The translations under genes were made by a program, and so were the position numbers. Under the pieces are notes generated by a model. That model did not search any database and was not told the DNA's origin. It worked only from the letters and a program-made list of their open reading frames with translations. Source: Stomorhina lunata (taxonomy: Eukaryota; Arthropoda; Insecta; Diptera; Rhiniidae). From it: DNA of 64,000 nt. The DNA is taken from NCBI GenBank assembly GCA_933228675.1, contig OW121743.1, positions 68,268,708 to 68,332,707 on the forward strand. The letters are read 5' to 3'. This document shows, in pieces, positions 12,370-27,312 of this stretch (position 1 is the stretch's first letter; each line of letters opens with the position of its first letter).

Positions 12370-13552
12370 TCCATCTGTCTGCTAAAATATGTTTACTATT
12401 TGTCTATTTTGTTTTAAAACTATTTTGTTTTAAATTTAAAAACCAAAAATTGCTTTTAAATTAAACACTAACTGCAAATGTAGTAACATTTTATGTTAGT
12501 ACCTCTAAATTGTGGTGAAAACGTAAAACCAAATTTCAATGAAAACCTGAATAATTTGCATGACTGCATGTAATTAACTGTCAAAAGCAGAATATTTTAA
12601 AAGGAAAACCTCACACAAAAAATAATAAAATACATATTTATTTGAAAAACCAACTGTAAGTACTTTTTATTTAAAATGTAAAATACTTGCAACAGTAAAT
12701 TATGTATATGATTTAAACCAAATACGAGTTGGTCAGTGGTTTGAAATTTAAACTTCTAAAAAAAATTGAGAAATATTTAAAAAAAAAATTATTTATAAAA
12801 TATAAGTATCATGACATACAGGGTAATGGGTCTGGAATGTAATAAATACACAAATATTTGCATTTGGGCAGACAGACTTTTTTACTAACAGAATCAACAA
12901 AACATATATTATATAAAATTTCCAAAATTCTACATAATTCGCCAAAAGGGCAGAAACTCATTAGTTATGCTGTGGAATAAATTAATTGACATTCATATGC
13001 TTTTCAATGTGACATTAAAAATTTATAAGTTTTCCAACTATTGATGGTTTTTATCAATTTGTATCTATATTACAGTTTATTATTAAAGCAAATCTGGGTG
13101 TCATGAGAAAATTACAAATAATTATTTTCAACTACACACTAACAATTTTAAAAATAAAATAACGTTTCATGAATTTTAATAGAAAAGCTCCTGCACTTCA
13201 GGTCAATACTTGGAAAACAAGTAGGGATTCTATTAAATAAAAGCCACATGCTGTATATTTTACAGAAAATTATTTTTAAAATATTAAAATAAGAGCAACA
13301 AAAGCCACTTGATTTAAAAATAATTTCATGACCTTTTATATACTTTGTCCTCTATTATTAAATCCACACGTTTCTTTAAATAAACTCTTAAATTTTTGTG
13401 ATTTACAATAATATTATATTTTAATTCAACATGACCACAAATTTTAAACAAAATTTTTGTCATATTTGAATCAAATGAAAAATGATATGGTCAATGCACA
13501 TTAAAACAATTAATACTTAAATTTAAAGATAACTGCATAAAAGACTACAAAT
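12370..13552. other. AT-rich, single-copy-looking DNA
   Basis: No recognised repeat or gene. The last 20 bases (GACTACAAATACTATGAC) look like the seed from which the 11-bp array grew. Confidence 0.5.
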
Positions 13553-16500
13553 ACTATGACTAGACTATGACTAGACTATGACTAGACTATGACTAGACTA
13601 TGACTAGACTATGACTAGACTATGACTAGACTATGACTAGACTATGACTAGACTATGACTAGACTATGACTAGACTATGACTAGACTATGACTAGACTAT
13701 GACTAGACTATGACTAGACTATGACTAGACTATGACTAGACTATGACTAGACTATGACTAGACTATGACTAGACTATGACTAGACTATGACTAGACTATG
13801 ACTAGACTATGACTAGACTATGACTAGACTATGACTAGACTATGACTAGACTATGACTAGACTATGACTAGACTATGACTAGACTATGACTAGACTATGA
13901 CTAGACTATGACTAGACTATGACTAGACTATGACTAGACTATGACTAGACTATGACTAGACTATGACTAGACTATGACTAGACTATGACTAGACTATGAC
14001 TAGACTATGACTAGACTATGACTAGACTATGACTAGACTATGACTAGACTATGACTAGACTATGACTAGACTATGACTAGACTATGACTAGACTATGACT
14101 AGACTATGACTAGACTATGACTAGACTATGACTAGACTATGACTAGACTATGACTAGACTATGACTAGACTATGACTAGACTATGACTAGACTATGACTA
14201 GACTATGACTAGACTATGACTAGACTATGACTAGACTATGACTAGACTATGACTAGACTATGACTAGACTATGACTAGACTATGACTAGACTATGACTAG
14301 ACTATGACTAGACTATGACTAGACTATGACTAGACTATGACTAGACTATGACTAGACTATGACTAGACTATGACTAGACTATGACTAGACTATGACTAGA
14401 CTATGACTAGACTATGACTAGACTATGACTAGACTATGACTAGACTATGACTAGACTATGACTAGACTATGACTAGACTATGACTAGACTATGACTAGAC
14501 TATGACTAGACTATGACTAGACTATGACTAGACTATGACTAGACTATGACTAGACTATGACTAGACTATGACTAGACTATGACTAGACTATGACTAGACT
14601 ATGACTAGACTATGACTAGACTATGACTAGACTATGACTAGACTATGACTAGACTATGACTAGACTATGACTAGACTATGACTAGACTATGACTAGACTA
14701 TGACTAGACTATGACTAGACTATGACTAGACTATGACTAGACTATGACTAGACTATGACTAGACTATGACTAGACTATGACTAGACTATGACTAGACTAT
14801 GACTAGACTATGACTAGACTATGACTAGACTATGACTAGACTATGACTAGACTATGACTAGACTATGACTAGACTATGACTAGACTATGACTAGACTATG
14901 ACTAGACTATGACTAGACTATGACTAGACTATGACTAGACTATGACTAGACTATGACTAGACTATGACTAGACTATGACTAGACTATGACTAGACTATGA
15001 CTAGACTATGACTAGACTATGACTAGACTATGACTAGACTATGACTAGACTATGACTAGACTATGACTAGACTATGACTAGACTATGACTAGACTATGAC
15101 TAGACTATGACTAGACTATGACTAGACTATGACTAGACTATGACTAGACTATGACTAGACTATGACTAGACTATGACTAGACTATGACTAGACTATGACT
15201 AGACTATGACTAGACTATGACTAGACTATGACTAGACTATGACTAGACTATGACTAGACTATGACTAGACTATGACTAGACTATGACTAGACTATGACTA
15301 GACTATGACTAGACTATGACTAGACTATGACTAGACTATGACTAGACTATGACTAGACTATGACTAGACTATGACTAGACTATGACTAGACTATGACTAG
15401 ACTATGACTAGACTATGACTAGACTATGACTAGACTATGACTAGACTATGACTAGACTATGACTAGACTATGACTAGACTATGACTAGACTATGACTAGA
15501 CTATGACTAGACTATGACTAGACTATGACTAGACTATGACTAGACTATGACTAGACTATGACTAGACTATGACTAGACTATGACTAGACTATGACTAGAC
15601 TATGACTAGACTATGACTAGACTATGACTAGACTATGACTAGACTATGACTAGACTATGACTAGACTATGACTAGACTATGACTAGACTATGACTAGACT
15701 ATGACTAGACTATGACTAGACTATGACTAGACTATGACTAGACTATGACTAGACTATGACTAGACTATGACTAGACTATGACTAGACTATGACTAGACTA
15801 TGACTAGACTATGACTAGACTATGACTAGACTATGACTAGACTATGACTAGACTATGACTAGACTATGACTAGACTATGACTAGACTATGACTAGACTAT
15901 GACTAGACTATGACTAGACTATGACTAGACTATGACTAGACTATGACTAGACTATGACTAGACTATGACTAGACTATGACTAGACTATGACTAGACTATG
16001 ACTAGACTATGACTAGACTATGACTAGACTATGACTAGACTATGACTAGACTATGACTAGACTATGACTAGACTATGACTAGACTATGACTAGACTATGA
16101 CTAGACTATGACTAGACTATGACTAGACTATGACTAGACTATGACTAGACTATGACTAGACTATGACTAGACTATGACTAGACTATGACTAGACTATGAC
16201 TAGACTATGACTAGACTATGACTAGACTATGACTAGACTATGACTAGACTATGACTAGACTATGACTAGACTATGACTAGACTATGACTAGACTATGACT
16301 AGACTATGACTAGACTATGACTAGACTATGACTAGACTATGACTAGACTATGACTAGACTATGACTAGACTATGACTAGACTATGACTAGACTATGACTA
16401 GACTATGACTAGACTATGACTAGACTATGACTAGACTATGACTAGACTATGACTAGACTATGACTAGACTATGACTAGACTATGACTAGACTATGACTAG

Positions 16501-18535
16501 ACTATGACTAGACTATGACTAGACTATGACTAGACTATGACTAGACTATGACTAGACTATGACTAGACTATGACTAGACTATGACTAGACTATGACTAGA
16601 CTATGACTAGACTATGACTAGACTATGACTAGACTATGACTAGACTATGACTAGACTATGACTAGACTATGACTAGACTATGACTAGACTATGACTAGAC
16701 TATGACTAGACTATGACTAGACTATGACTAGACTATGACTAGACTATGACTAGACTATGACTAGACTATGACTAGACTATGACTAGACTATGACTAGACT
16801 ATGACTAGACTATGACTAGACTATGACTAGACTATGACTAGACTATGACTAGACTATGACTAGACTATGACTAGACTATGACTAGACTATGACTAGACTA
16901 TGACTAGACTATGACTAGACTATGACTAGACTATGACTAGACTATGACTAGACTATGACTAGACTATGACTAGACTATGACTAGACTATGACTAGACTAT
17001 GACTAGACTATGACTAGACTATGACTAGACTATGACTAGACTATGACTAGACTATGACTAGACTATGACTAGACTATGACTAGACTATGACTAGACTATG
17101 ACTAGACTATGACTAGACTATGACTAGACTATGACTAGACTATGACTAGACTATGACTAGACTATGACTAGACTATGACTAGACTATGACTAGACTATGA
17201 CTAGACTATGACTAGACTATGACTAGACTATGACTAGACTATGACTAGACTATGACTAGACTATGACTAGACTATGACTAGACTATGACTAGACTATGAC
17301 TAGACTATGACTAGACTATGACTAGACTATGACTAGACTATGACTAGACTATGACTAGACTATGACTAGACTATGACTAGACTATGACTAGACTATGACT
17401 AGACTATGACTAGACTATGACTAGACTATGACTAGACTATGACTAGACTATGACTAGACTATGACTAGACTATGACTAGACTATGACTAGACTATGACTA
17501 GACTATGACTAGACTATGACTAGACTATGACTAGACTATGACTAGACTATGACTAGACTATGACTAGACTATGACTAGACTATGACTAGACTATGACTAG
17601 ACTATGACTAGACTATGACTAGACTATGACTAGACTATGACTAGACTATGACTAGACTATGACTAGACTATGACTAGACTATGACTAGACTATGACTAGA
17701 CTATGACTAGACTATGACTAGACTATGACTAGACTATGACTAGACTATGACTAGACTATGACTAGACTATGACTAGACTATGACTAGACTATGACTAGAC
17801 TATGACTAGACTATGACTAGACTATGACTAGACTATGACTAGACTATGACTAGACTATGACTAGACTATGACTAGACTATGACTAGACTATGACTAGACT
17901 ATGACTAGACTATGACTAGACTATGACTAGACTATGACTAGACTATGACTAGACTATGACTAGACTATGACTAGACTATGACTAGACTATGACTAGACTA
18001 TGACTAGACTATGACTAGACTATGACTAGACTATGACTAGACTATGACTAGACTATGACTAGACTATGACTAGACTATGACTAGACTATGACTAGACTAT
18101 GACTAGACTATGACTAGACTATGACTAGACTATGACTAGACTATGACTAGACTATGACTAGACTATGACTAGACTATGACTAGACTATGACTAGACTATG
18201 ACTAGACTATGACTAGACTATGACTAGACTATGACTAGACTATGACTAGACTATGACTAGACTATGACTAGACTATGACTAGACTATGACTAGACTATGA
18301 CTAGACTATGACTAGACTATGACTAGACTATGACTAGACTATGACTAGACTATGACTAGACTATGACTAGACTATGACTAGACTATGACTAGACTATGAC
18401 TAGACTATGACTAGACTATGACTAGACTATGACTAGACTATGACTAGACTATGACTAGACTATGACTAGACTATGACTAGACTATGACTAGACTATGACT
18501 AGACTATGACTAGACTATGACTAGACTATGACTAG
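13553..18535. repeat. 11-bp satellite, about 453 uniform copies
   Basis: A 4,983-bp tract of the unit ACTATGACTAG repeated head to tail, equal to 453 x 11 bp. I saw no substitution or length variant when reading it. The unit contains stop codons on both strands and 11 is not a multiple of three, so every frame is closed. Each unit has a CTAG palindrome. It ends abruptly at ACTAGGGTTG. Its uniformity implies recent expansion, or partly reflects how the assembler resolved it. Confidence 0.98.
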
Positions 18536-19498
18536 GGTTGCAAAAATATTATTACGTATATATGTTATTGTATGAGGAAAGCTGCATCCTAGTTTACTTC
18601 TGTTTAAAAAACTATTAAATACCTTAAATGCTGTATGAGGTTTTTCAATATGTATTAGAAAATTTTCAGTATGGTTCTAATCCAATTATCTCTAGTAAGT
18701 TGCTTTGTCATCAAATCAAACCACATGCTTATTAAATGATTGATTGTTTTTTCAAACCAAATGTTTGCATAATATTGATGTATTGATGGAGGAAAGTTTA
18801 GAGCCATAATGCTATTTTATTTACAGGTAGACTTACTGATTACGAAGGATTTAGGTAAAAAAAAATATATTTATCTGAGAGTTAGAAACTAATGATAAAA
18901 AGCTACTGAAAAATTCTTATACCAGAATCCATAGAAAATGAAACAGACGGCTACTGCTTGAACTGAAAGAAAAATCTGCAAATATATTGTTTCTTTCATT
19001 CGAGTTTTAAAATCTTCATTGATTGTGTAAGAATTGCTTTGTTAGAGCTGGTGTATCTTTCAGAAATCGATTTAAATCTTTACTACTAGCACGTACTGCC
19101 ATTTTTCTTATACGTGTTTCCCATGGTGTTTGTACAAGATTGTCTTAGATAGGGTGTGTCATAGCATATGCTAGCACATACTAGTTACGCAGAAGTTTCA
19201 TTAAATCAAACTTGAGTTGTGTAACATTTAAGAAAAAAGCAAAAGTGAATGTTTTCTAAACAAATATTTTTCTTGCATTTTTTTCTCGAAGCAATGTCAA
19301 GGGAGTATGCATGTCGTCATTTGGACAAGGAAAACATGTGTACATATGTTAAACAATTTTGTATGTAGCTGTCAAGTCTTAGCAGAAACAATAGGACACC
19401 ATAGAAAAAAATCCACAAAATTATTGAAGTAACTTAAAAATGGAATATTTCATTTAAACCTAGAACTAATATGAAACCCTATTTTGGGGATTTTAAAC
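18536..19498. other. AT-rich, single-copy-looking DNA
   Basis: Nearly 1 kb with somewhat more balanced composition than most of the window. No open frame or RNA motif recognised. Confidence 0.5.
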
Positions 19499-20342
19499 TT
19501 TTTCACAAGTTTACTTTTTATAGGTAATTTTTAAAAAATTTACTTTTTGTAGGAAAATTTTCAAAAATTTACTTTTTATATGAAATTTTTCAAAAATTTA
19601 CTTTTTATAGGAAATTTTTCAAAAATTTACTTTTTACAGGAAATTTTTCAAAAATTTACTTTTTATAAGAAAATTTTTCAAAAATTTACTTTTTATAGGA
19701 AATTTTTCAAAAATTTACTTTTTATAGGAAATTTTTCAAAAATTTACTTTTTATAGGAAATTTTTCAAAAATTTACTTTTTATAGGAAATTTTTCAAAAA
19801 TTTACTTTTTATAGGAAATTTTTCAAAAATTTACTTTTTATAGGAAATTTTTCAAAAATTTACTTTTTATAGGAAATTTTTCAAAAATTTACTTTTTATA
19901 GGAAATTTTTCAAAAATTTACTTTTTATAGGAAATTTTTCAAAAATTTACTTTTTATAGGAAATTTTTCAAAAATTTACTTTTTATAGGATATTTTTCAA
20001 AAATTTAATTTTTATAGGAAATTTTTCAAAAATTTACTTTTTATAGGAAATTTTTCAAAAATTTACTTTTTATAGGAAATTTTTCAAAAATTTACTTTTT
20101 ATAGGAAATTTTTCAAAAATTTACTTTTTATAGGAAATTTTTCAAAAATTTACTTTTTATAGGAAATTTTTCAAAAATTTTCTTTTTATAGGAAATTTTT
20201 CAAAAACTTACTTTTTATAGGAAATTTTTCAAAAATTTACTTTTTATAGGAAATTTTTCAAAAATTTACTTTTTATAGGAAATTTTTCAAAAATTTACTT
20301 TTTATAGGAAATTTTTCAAAAATTTACTTTTTATGGGAATTT
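19499..20342. repeat. 29-bp satellite array, locus 2
   Basis: About 29 copies of the same 29-bp unit as the array at 0.9-3.5 kb, in the same orientation and much more uniform. It lies 16 kb away from the first array, with two 31-bp arrays and the 11-bp satellite between. Confidence 0.95.
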
Positions 20343-21404
20343 TGCTATGAAAAATATTTGCAAAATTTTTTTTAAATAAATTTTTCATTTTATTTGTTTT
20401 GAAAGTGGATATTCCCTGAAATCTGTGCAAAGATATCCATTGTAGAACGCCAATGGAAGGACAACAAAATCCAGACAAATATATCGTCCGTCATGCAGGA
20501 TTTGCCCATATGTTAATTTTTGACAATACTTTCTCTTTTGTTATTTTTGTTCTTGTTTTAAAGAAGCACTCTTATATTACAAAATTTTGTTTCCAATTAA
20601 GGAACAATTTAGAAAAATAAAAAAAAAATAAAGCAAAACCAGAAATGGAGCCTCTTCATAGATCAGTTTATGCCAATATAATTGGAATAAAAATACAAAA
20701 GAGTTTCAAACTAAATTATCAATAATTTTCTAAAAAGTCTGCAATAGAAAATATATTTCCATAGTTTGTTATTTGGCAATAGAAAGCCAATATTATTTTC
20801 AATAGCTTTTGAAATAATTGAACAGCTACCTCATATTATTTCGAAATCATCGTATCTGCTTAAAACAAACTTCAAATGCAGAAATATTCTTTGAGAATCA
20901 TATTTACATATAATTTTGCTATCATGTTCAATTTCAATGTGTTTTTCATTCTATATATTTTTCAAAAACATACCAACAAAATTGAACTCTACACCGAAAG
21001 TCCTTGTCTGGTTTGTTGTATTCTGAGAATATAAATGCTAAAACTCTATTATTTTGTTATTGAATTATTGGTAAAACAAAATTTGATTTGTAAATTTTGC
21101 AGACATTTTTATTTTCTAGTTAATGCTGGAGCACCTTAACGTATGAGTAACTTCTGTTATTGAATTTGCTATTAAATATTAATCATACGTAATTGGAATT
21201 GAAAACTTTTGGGAATTTAAAAGGCATATTTATAAACGTTTTACATTTGGTTTGCAATATTATATATTCTTATTGATTCTTAATTAAATTTTAGGATAAA
21301 TATTGAAAAAATTAATGTGTGTTGTTACTCTATCTAATTAAATTTTAAACTCTTCTTTCTTCGGGATCTGTTTCTGTTCTTTCAATATAAATCCTAGGAT
21401 GCTG
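20343..21404. other. AT-rich, single-copy-looking DNA
   Basis: No gene or tandem repeat recognised. A small inverted pair, GTGGATAT / ATATCCAT, lies near 20405-20440. Confidence 0.45.
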
Positions 21405-21700
21405 GAGTAAATACTGGATACATATTGTCACGAATTTTTAAGTTATCCGTTAAATTGTCATTATCTTTAGAGTATTTTAATAGAAGAGTTTGTATGGGAT
21501 CAATATCAAATGTGGACGGATTTCAACGAATTTGATTTACATAAGCATTAATTTTTTGAAGTGGGACCCATGGAAGGTACCATAAATAATGAACCAATTT
21601 TGACGAATTTCAATAGCTCTGGTTCCACTATCAAAAAAATTATCTGTGCATGGGGGTCCAGCCAGCCTTCCAGTCAGCTACACGGACGGTCGCACGGACG
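21405..21700 (+). repeat. Dispersed repeat family B, copy 2 (partial)
   Basis: Shares AGTATTTTAATAGAAGA, GTGGACGGATTTCAA, ACATAAGCATTA, GGTACCATA-ATAAT and AATTATCTGTGC blocks, in order, with 22930-23180. It runs into a GGACGGACG stretch that seeds the compound microsatellite. Confidence 0.75.
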
Positions 21701-21735
21701 GACGAACAGAAAGGCAGACAGACAGACAAACAGAC

Positions 21736-21830
<95 letters not shown>

Positions 21831-21834
21831 TAGA

Positions 21835-21899
<65 letters not shown>

Positions 21900-22092
21900 T
21901 GACTGACTGACTGACTGACTGACTGACTGACTGAATGACTGACTGACTGACTGACTGACTGACTGACTGACTGACTGACTGACTGACTGACTGACTGACT
22001 GACTGACTGACTGACTGACTGACTGACTGACTGACTGACTGACAGAAAGAAAGAAAGAAAGACAGACAGACAGACAGGCAGACAGACAGATC
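21682..22092 (+). repeat. Compound tetranucleotide tract GACA/GATA/GACT/GAAA
   Basis: The unit changes along the tract: irregular GACA to about 21828, GATA to about 21853, GACA to about 21897, GACT to about 22042 (one GAAT unit), a short GAAA run, then GACA to 22092. The frames predicted on both strands ([16 protein letters not shown]) are tract artefacts. Confidence 0.95.
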
Positions 22093-22170
22093 CCAAATCT
22101 GTTACATTTACTTATTCATTTTTGTTTGTAAATTTAGTAACAATGCGAGGTTTTCGATCTGTCTAAATTG

Positions 22171-22230
22171 GGGATAATCCTCCTGAAGAGATGGCTTAAC
22201 CAACCATCGAAACGCGTCGAGGAATTTTTT
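22171..22230 (+). ncRNA. Type I hammerhead ribozyme candidate (intact core)
   Basis: Core box CTGAAGA is at 22183-22189 and GAAA at 22209-22212. Helix II is GATGG (22190-22194) with CCATC (22204-22208), and helix I is TCCTC (22178-22182) with GAGGA (22219-22223). Helix III is two pairs (A22212-T22217, C22213-G22216) with a two-base loop; C22218 is the expected cleavage-site base. A helix III this short is typical of hammerheads known from retroelements and newt satellite DNA, which act as dimers; ACGCGT is self-complementary, so dimer pairing is possible. Activity is inferred from structure only. Confidence 0.7.
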
Positions 22231-22270
22231 TTCTCTGCAAACATTTTTTGGCTTTTTATCAATAAATTGG

Positions 22271-22300
22271 TCTGTTACATTAATAAATAAATGTAACAGA
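22271..22300 (+). other. Hairpin with AATAAATA loop, downstream of hammerhead
   Basis: TCTGTTACATT (22271-22281) pairs perfectly with AATGTAACAGA (22290-22300) around the loop AATAAATA. It lies 52 nt past the predicted cleavage site. The same loop is present in copies 3 and 4, with a different but still paired stem in copy 3. The loop contains the polyadenylation hexamer AATAAA. Confidence 0.75.
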
Positions 22301-22321
22301 TTTCAGATCAAATGCGAATAC

Positions 22322-22615
22322 TCTTCTTTTTGAACAAAAAATTCTCTATAGAAAAATTTTTGATAAAAAAATTTTCTATAGAAACATTTTTGAAAAAAGA
22401 AAAATTTTTGGTAAAAAAAAATTCTAATAGAAAAATTTTTGATAAAAAAATTTTTTATACAAAAATTTTTGTTGAAAAAGTTTCCTATAGAAAAATTTTT
22501 AATAAAAAAATTTCTATAGAAAAATTTTTGATAAAAAAATGCTCTATAGAGATATTTTTGGCAAAAAAATTTTCTACGGAAAAATTTTAGATAAAAAAAT
22601 ATTTAAAAACGAGTA
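22322..22615. repeat. Degenerate AnTn array next to hammerhead repeat
   Basis: About nine diverged units with CTATAG, A5, T5, GATAAAAAAA, T4, period about 30-31 bp. It is a variant of the satellites elsewhere in the window. Confidence 0.85.
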
Positions 22616-22689
22616 AAAAAGTGATTCGGTCAAGCCCTACCAAACGATACCCTTCACAACTAAGGTCAAAAGTGTTTTTTTTTTCCTGT

Positions 22690-23395
22690 ATAAACCCAAA
22701 TATTTTCTAAATTTTGCCATCATACAAACATTTTATCAAAACTTATACATTTAGGCTGTTTCCGTCATTTGGACTTACATGAGAGCTAGGGTCAAATGTA
22801 GACCGATTATCTTGAAATTTGGCAAATTGATTACATTGATTACAAAAATTACGGAATGCCAAAACTAAAACTCATAAATTCATTATCTTTCGATTTACAA
22901 ACGTTTTTGTGATGTTTGTCTCATTTAGTGCATTTTAACAGAAGATATTTTATAGGAGCAATGGCCAAATGTGAACCGATTTCAATAAAATTCGGTGGTT
23001 TTGGTTTACATAAGCATTAGTTGTTCTAAAATTCTTGAAAAAGTATTAATATTTGTGGCCAAAATATCAATTCAGGAAAGACAGACCTATGGGAGGTACC
23101 ATAGATAATTTACTTATTTTGACGAATTTCAATACCCATACCCATACCCACTACTAAAATAATTATCTGTGCCAAATTTCATCAAATTATATTTAGAACT
23201 GCGACCTGTACTTTGATTGCTTCCGGCCAGACGGACGGACGTACGGACTGACATTGTTTAATCGGCTTATAAAGGGATTCTAAACCTATTGGTATACTAA
23301 AAGCTGGGTCTTAGACAACTATTTCTATGCGTTACATACATCAGCACAAACTTATAATACGCTTTCCACCTATGGTGGTGAAGAGTATGAAAAGA
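22690..23395 (+). repeat. Dispersed repeat family B, copy 3
   Basis: The fullest family-B copy. It carries AGAAGATATTTTATAGGAGC, GGTACCATAGATAAT, an internal CCCATAC triple repeat (about 23140-23155), GCGACCTGTACTTTGATTGC, a short GGACGGACGTACGGAC tract and a CCTATGGTGGTGAAGAGTAT end. This is a common fly repeat end. No protein is encoded. Confidence 0.8.
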
Positions 23396-23399
23396 CCTC

Positions 23400-24350
23400 A
23401 AATGCCCCATTGTGCAGTGTAGAATAACAAATGGTCGGCCTTTACTAACAACTTGTTACTTCTGTTTCTTTCATGTATAGGTTTTAAATGTCTGCCCATG
23501 TTTCACATTACAAAACCAAACCAATCAAAAAAAAATCCTTGGGTTAACTAAATCAAATTCGATACTTTGTAGGACAATTAAGAAATAAATTCTCAATAAA
23601 GTTCAGTTGCTACCAGTTAAGAATATTAAATTTCTTGCTTTAAAAAAAACTTGTTTAAACTCGAGATTTTTTTTAAAGATTTTGTTTTTATAAAGAAAAG
23701 AAAAATGTAACTAATTGTCTAAGATTGTGACCTTGTCTGGTTCAGTGAAGCAAATCATGATAGGAATTGTTGCTGAAATCTAATATTTTTTTCTATTTTC
23801 TAGAAAGAAAACTGTAATTTAAAGAGTGAGTTGATGAAATTAAAAATTAAATTTGCCCTAAACTAGCAAAAGCCAAATAAAAAGTATACGAATTTAAATA
23901 ATTTTTCTAACTTTTGTTTAACTAATTACAAAATTAAAGGGCAGGAGAGACAATTCTGAATAAGATTAAGATTTTCCCTTTAAAAGAAAAAAAAAATGGA
24001 AAACTTTTAAAGGATTTACTTTTCTGGCTGAAGAAAAGTCAACATAATGTTTTAGAAATTTTAAGTCTTTGTATTTTAGTTAAACAAGATTTAGCTTAAT
24101 TTTGAGACATTGTATATTTTATTAGTAAGGAAACAAGATTTGTTTTCAGTTTTTTTTTATTTATTTTTTTGATATTCTTAACAAATGTTCTTTTGTTGTA
24201 AAAGAACTGGAAGAAAATTACAAAATTTCTTTATTTTAAAAAACTTAACAAAAACATTCCAATTTAATCTTAAATATTTTCATTTCTTTTTTCAAAAACA
24301 TCTTTAATTCTTAAGGCCTTTTCGAAAATATAAGAAAAATTTGTTTGTTT
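23400..24350. other. AT-rich, single-copy-looking DNA
   Basis: No recognised repeat, RNA gene or open frame. Confidence 0.5.
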
Positions 24351-24352
24351 TC

Positions 24353-26283
<1,931 letters not shown>

Positions 26284-26925
26284 TGTAGTGTTTCTTTAGT
26301 TTAGCCAAAAAAAAACATCATTTTAAATTAAATTATTATCTTATCAAAGTAAATATCAAAAAAGAAAAACTGTTTAGTTTAAGAAAGCAAACAAAAAAGC
26401 AGCAGCTAAATAAATAAATGCCAAAACTTTTATCGAACAATTAACAAAAATTGTTTTTCTTAAACTTTTTAGCCTTTTTTAAAAACGAAAAATTAAAAAA
26501 ATGATTTTGCCAAATTAAATGTGTCTTTAAAAACTCATTAGCCACCAACCAAGATGATGATTATAAATTGCTGTTTGTTTTTTTATAGAAAATAAATTAT
26601 AATTGTATATAAAAAACGTAAATCATTTAGCGCTTCATATGGAAACCCAAAATTCACAGCATGAAATTTTTTAACAAAATAATTAATACTTTTTACTAAC
26701 GCTTAGTAACAGTATCATAAAAAATTGATCAACAAATTTTTATGATACTAGAAATTTTTTACAAAGTAAGTAATTGAAGAATTTTTTATAGCCAAAAAAG
26801 TAGTGAATTTAATAAAAAGTTTACATCGTTGTATTGTATAAGGATATTAATTTGTTTTATTTATCATTAAAATATTTATCATTAAAACTATCAGTTTTAT
26901 CATCAAATCAACACCAAACAAGTAA
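26284..26925. other. AT-rich spacer between opposed family-A copies
   Basis: Separates a plus-strand and a minus-strand family-A copy. It contains a small hairpin (AGTATCATAAAAA with TTTTTATGATACT, about 26709-26751). No gene seen. Confidence 0.5.
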
Positions 26926-27312
26926 GAGCGTTATATTCGGCTGTGTCGGATCTTATATACCCATCACCAAATTGTGATAAATTCAGAAACATATCTCACA
27001 TATCTACGAGGGTGTAGTTAACTCAAAATGTTCACCAAATTCTAAAAAAGTTTTTACCATAGTTGGTATTGTTGGCAAAATATTTGGTATAAATTCAGTT
27101 GCAGAAGATTTGTAGTTCAGATTTTGAAAAGTGATTTCCCTAGTATTGATTTCCTTACTTTGCACAAAATTTGTTCTCATAGCCGGGTATAGCTTTACAT
27201 TAATAAGCTTTTAAATACTTTTCGTTGTACTTAATATGTAGTTAGGCCAAATACGTTGATAGTAATACGACAGGTCTATATATTTTGTTATGAGTTACTA
27301 ATGTATCCATCG
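26926..27312 (-). repeat. Dispersed repeat family A, 3'-end fragment
   Basis: Reads in reverse as the family-A end: AACAAGTAAGAGCGTTATAT, TTCGGCTGTG, TATACCCATCACC, then the AGCCGGGTATAG block. It is truncated where the 31-bp array begins. Confidence 0.75.

Larger units (their letters stand above)
22093..22310 (+). repeat. Hammerhead-bearing dispersed repeat, copy 2 (intact)
   Basis: Flanked by inverted segments: CCCAAATCTGTTACATTTA just after the microsatellite, and TAAATGTAACAGATTTCAG near 22287-22305. Between them are a GAGGTTTTCG-TCTGTCTA block, the hammerhead core, a GGCTTTTTATCAATAAATTGG-type linker and a hairpin. It is followed at once by a degenerate AnTn array. The order of blocks matches copies 3 and 4. 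Confidence 0.75.
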
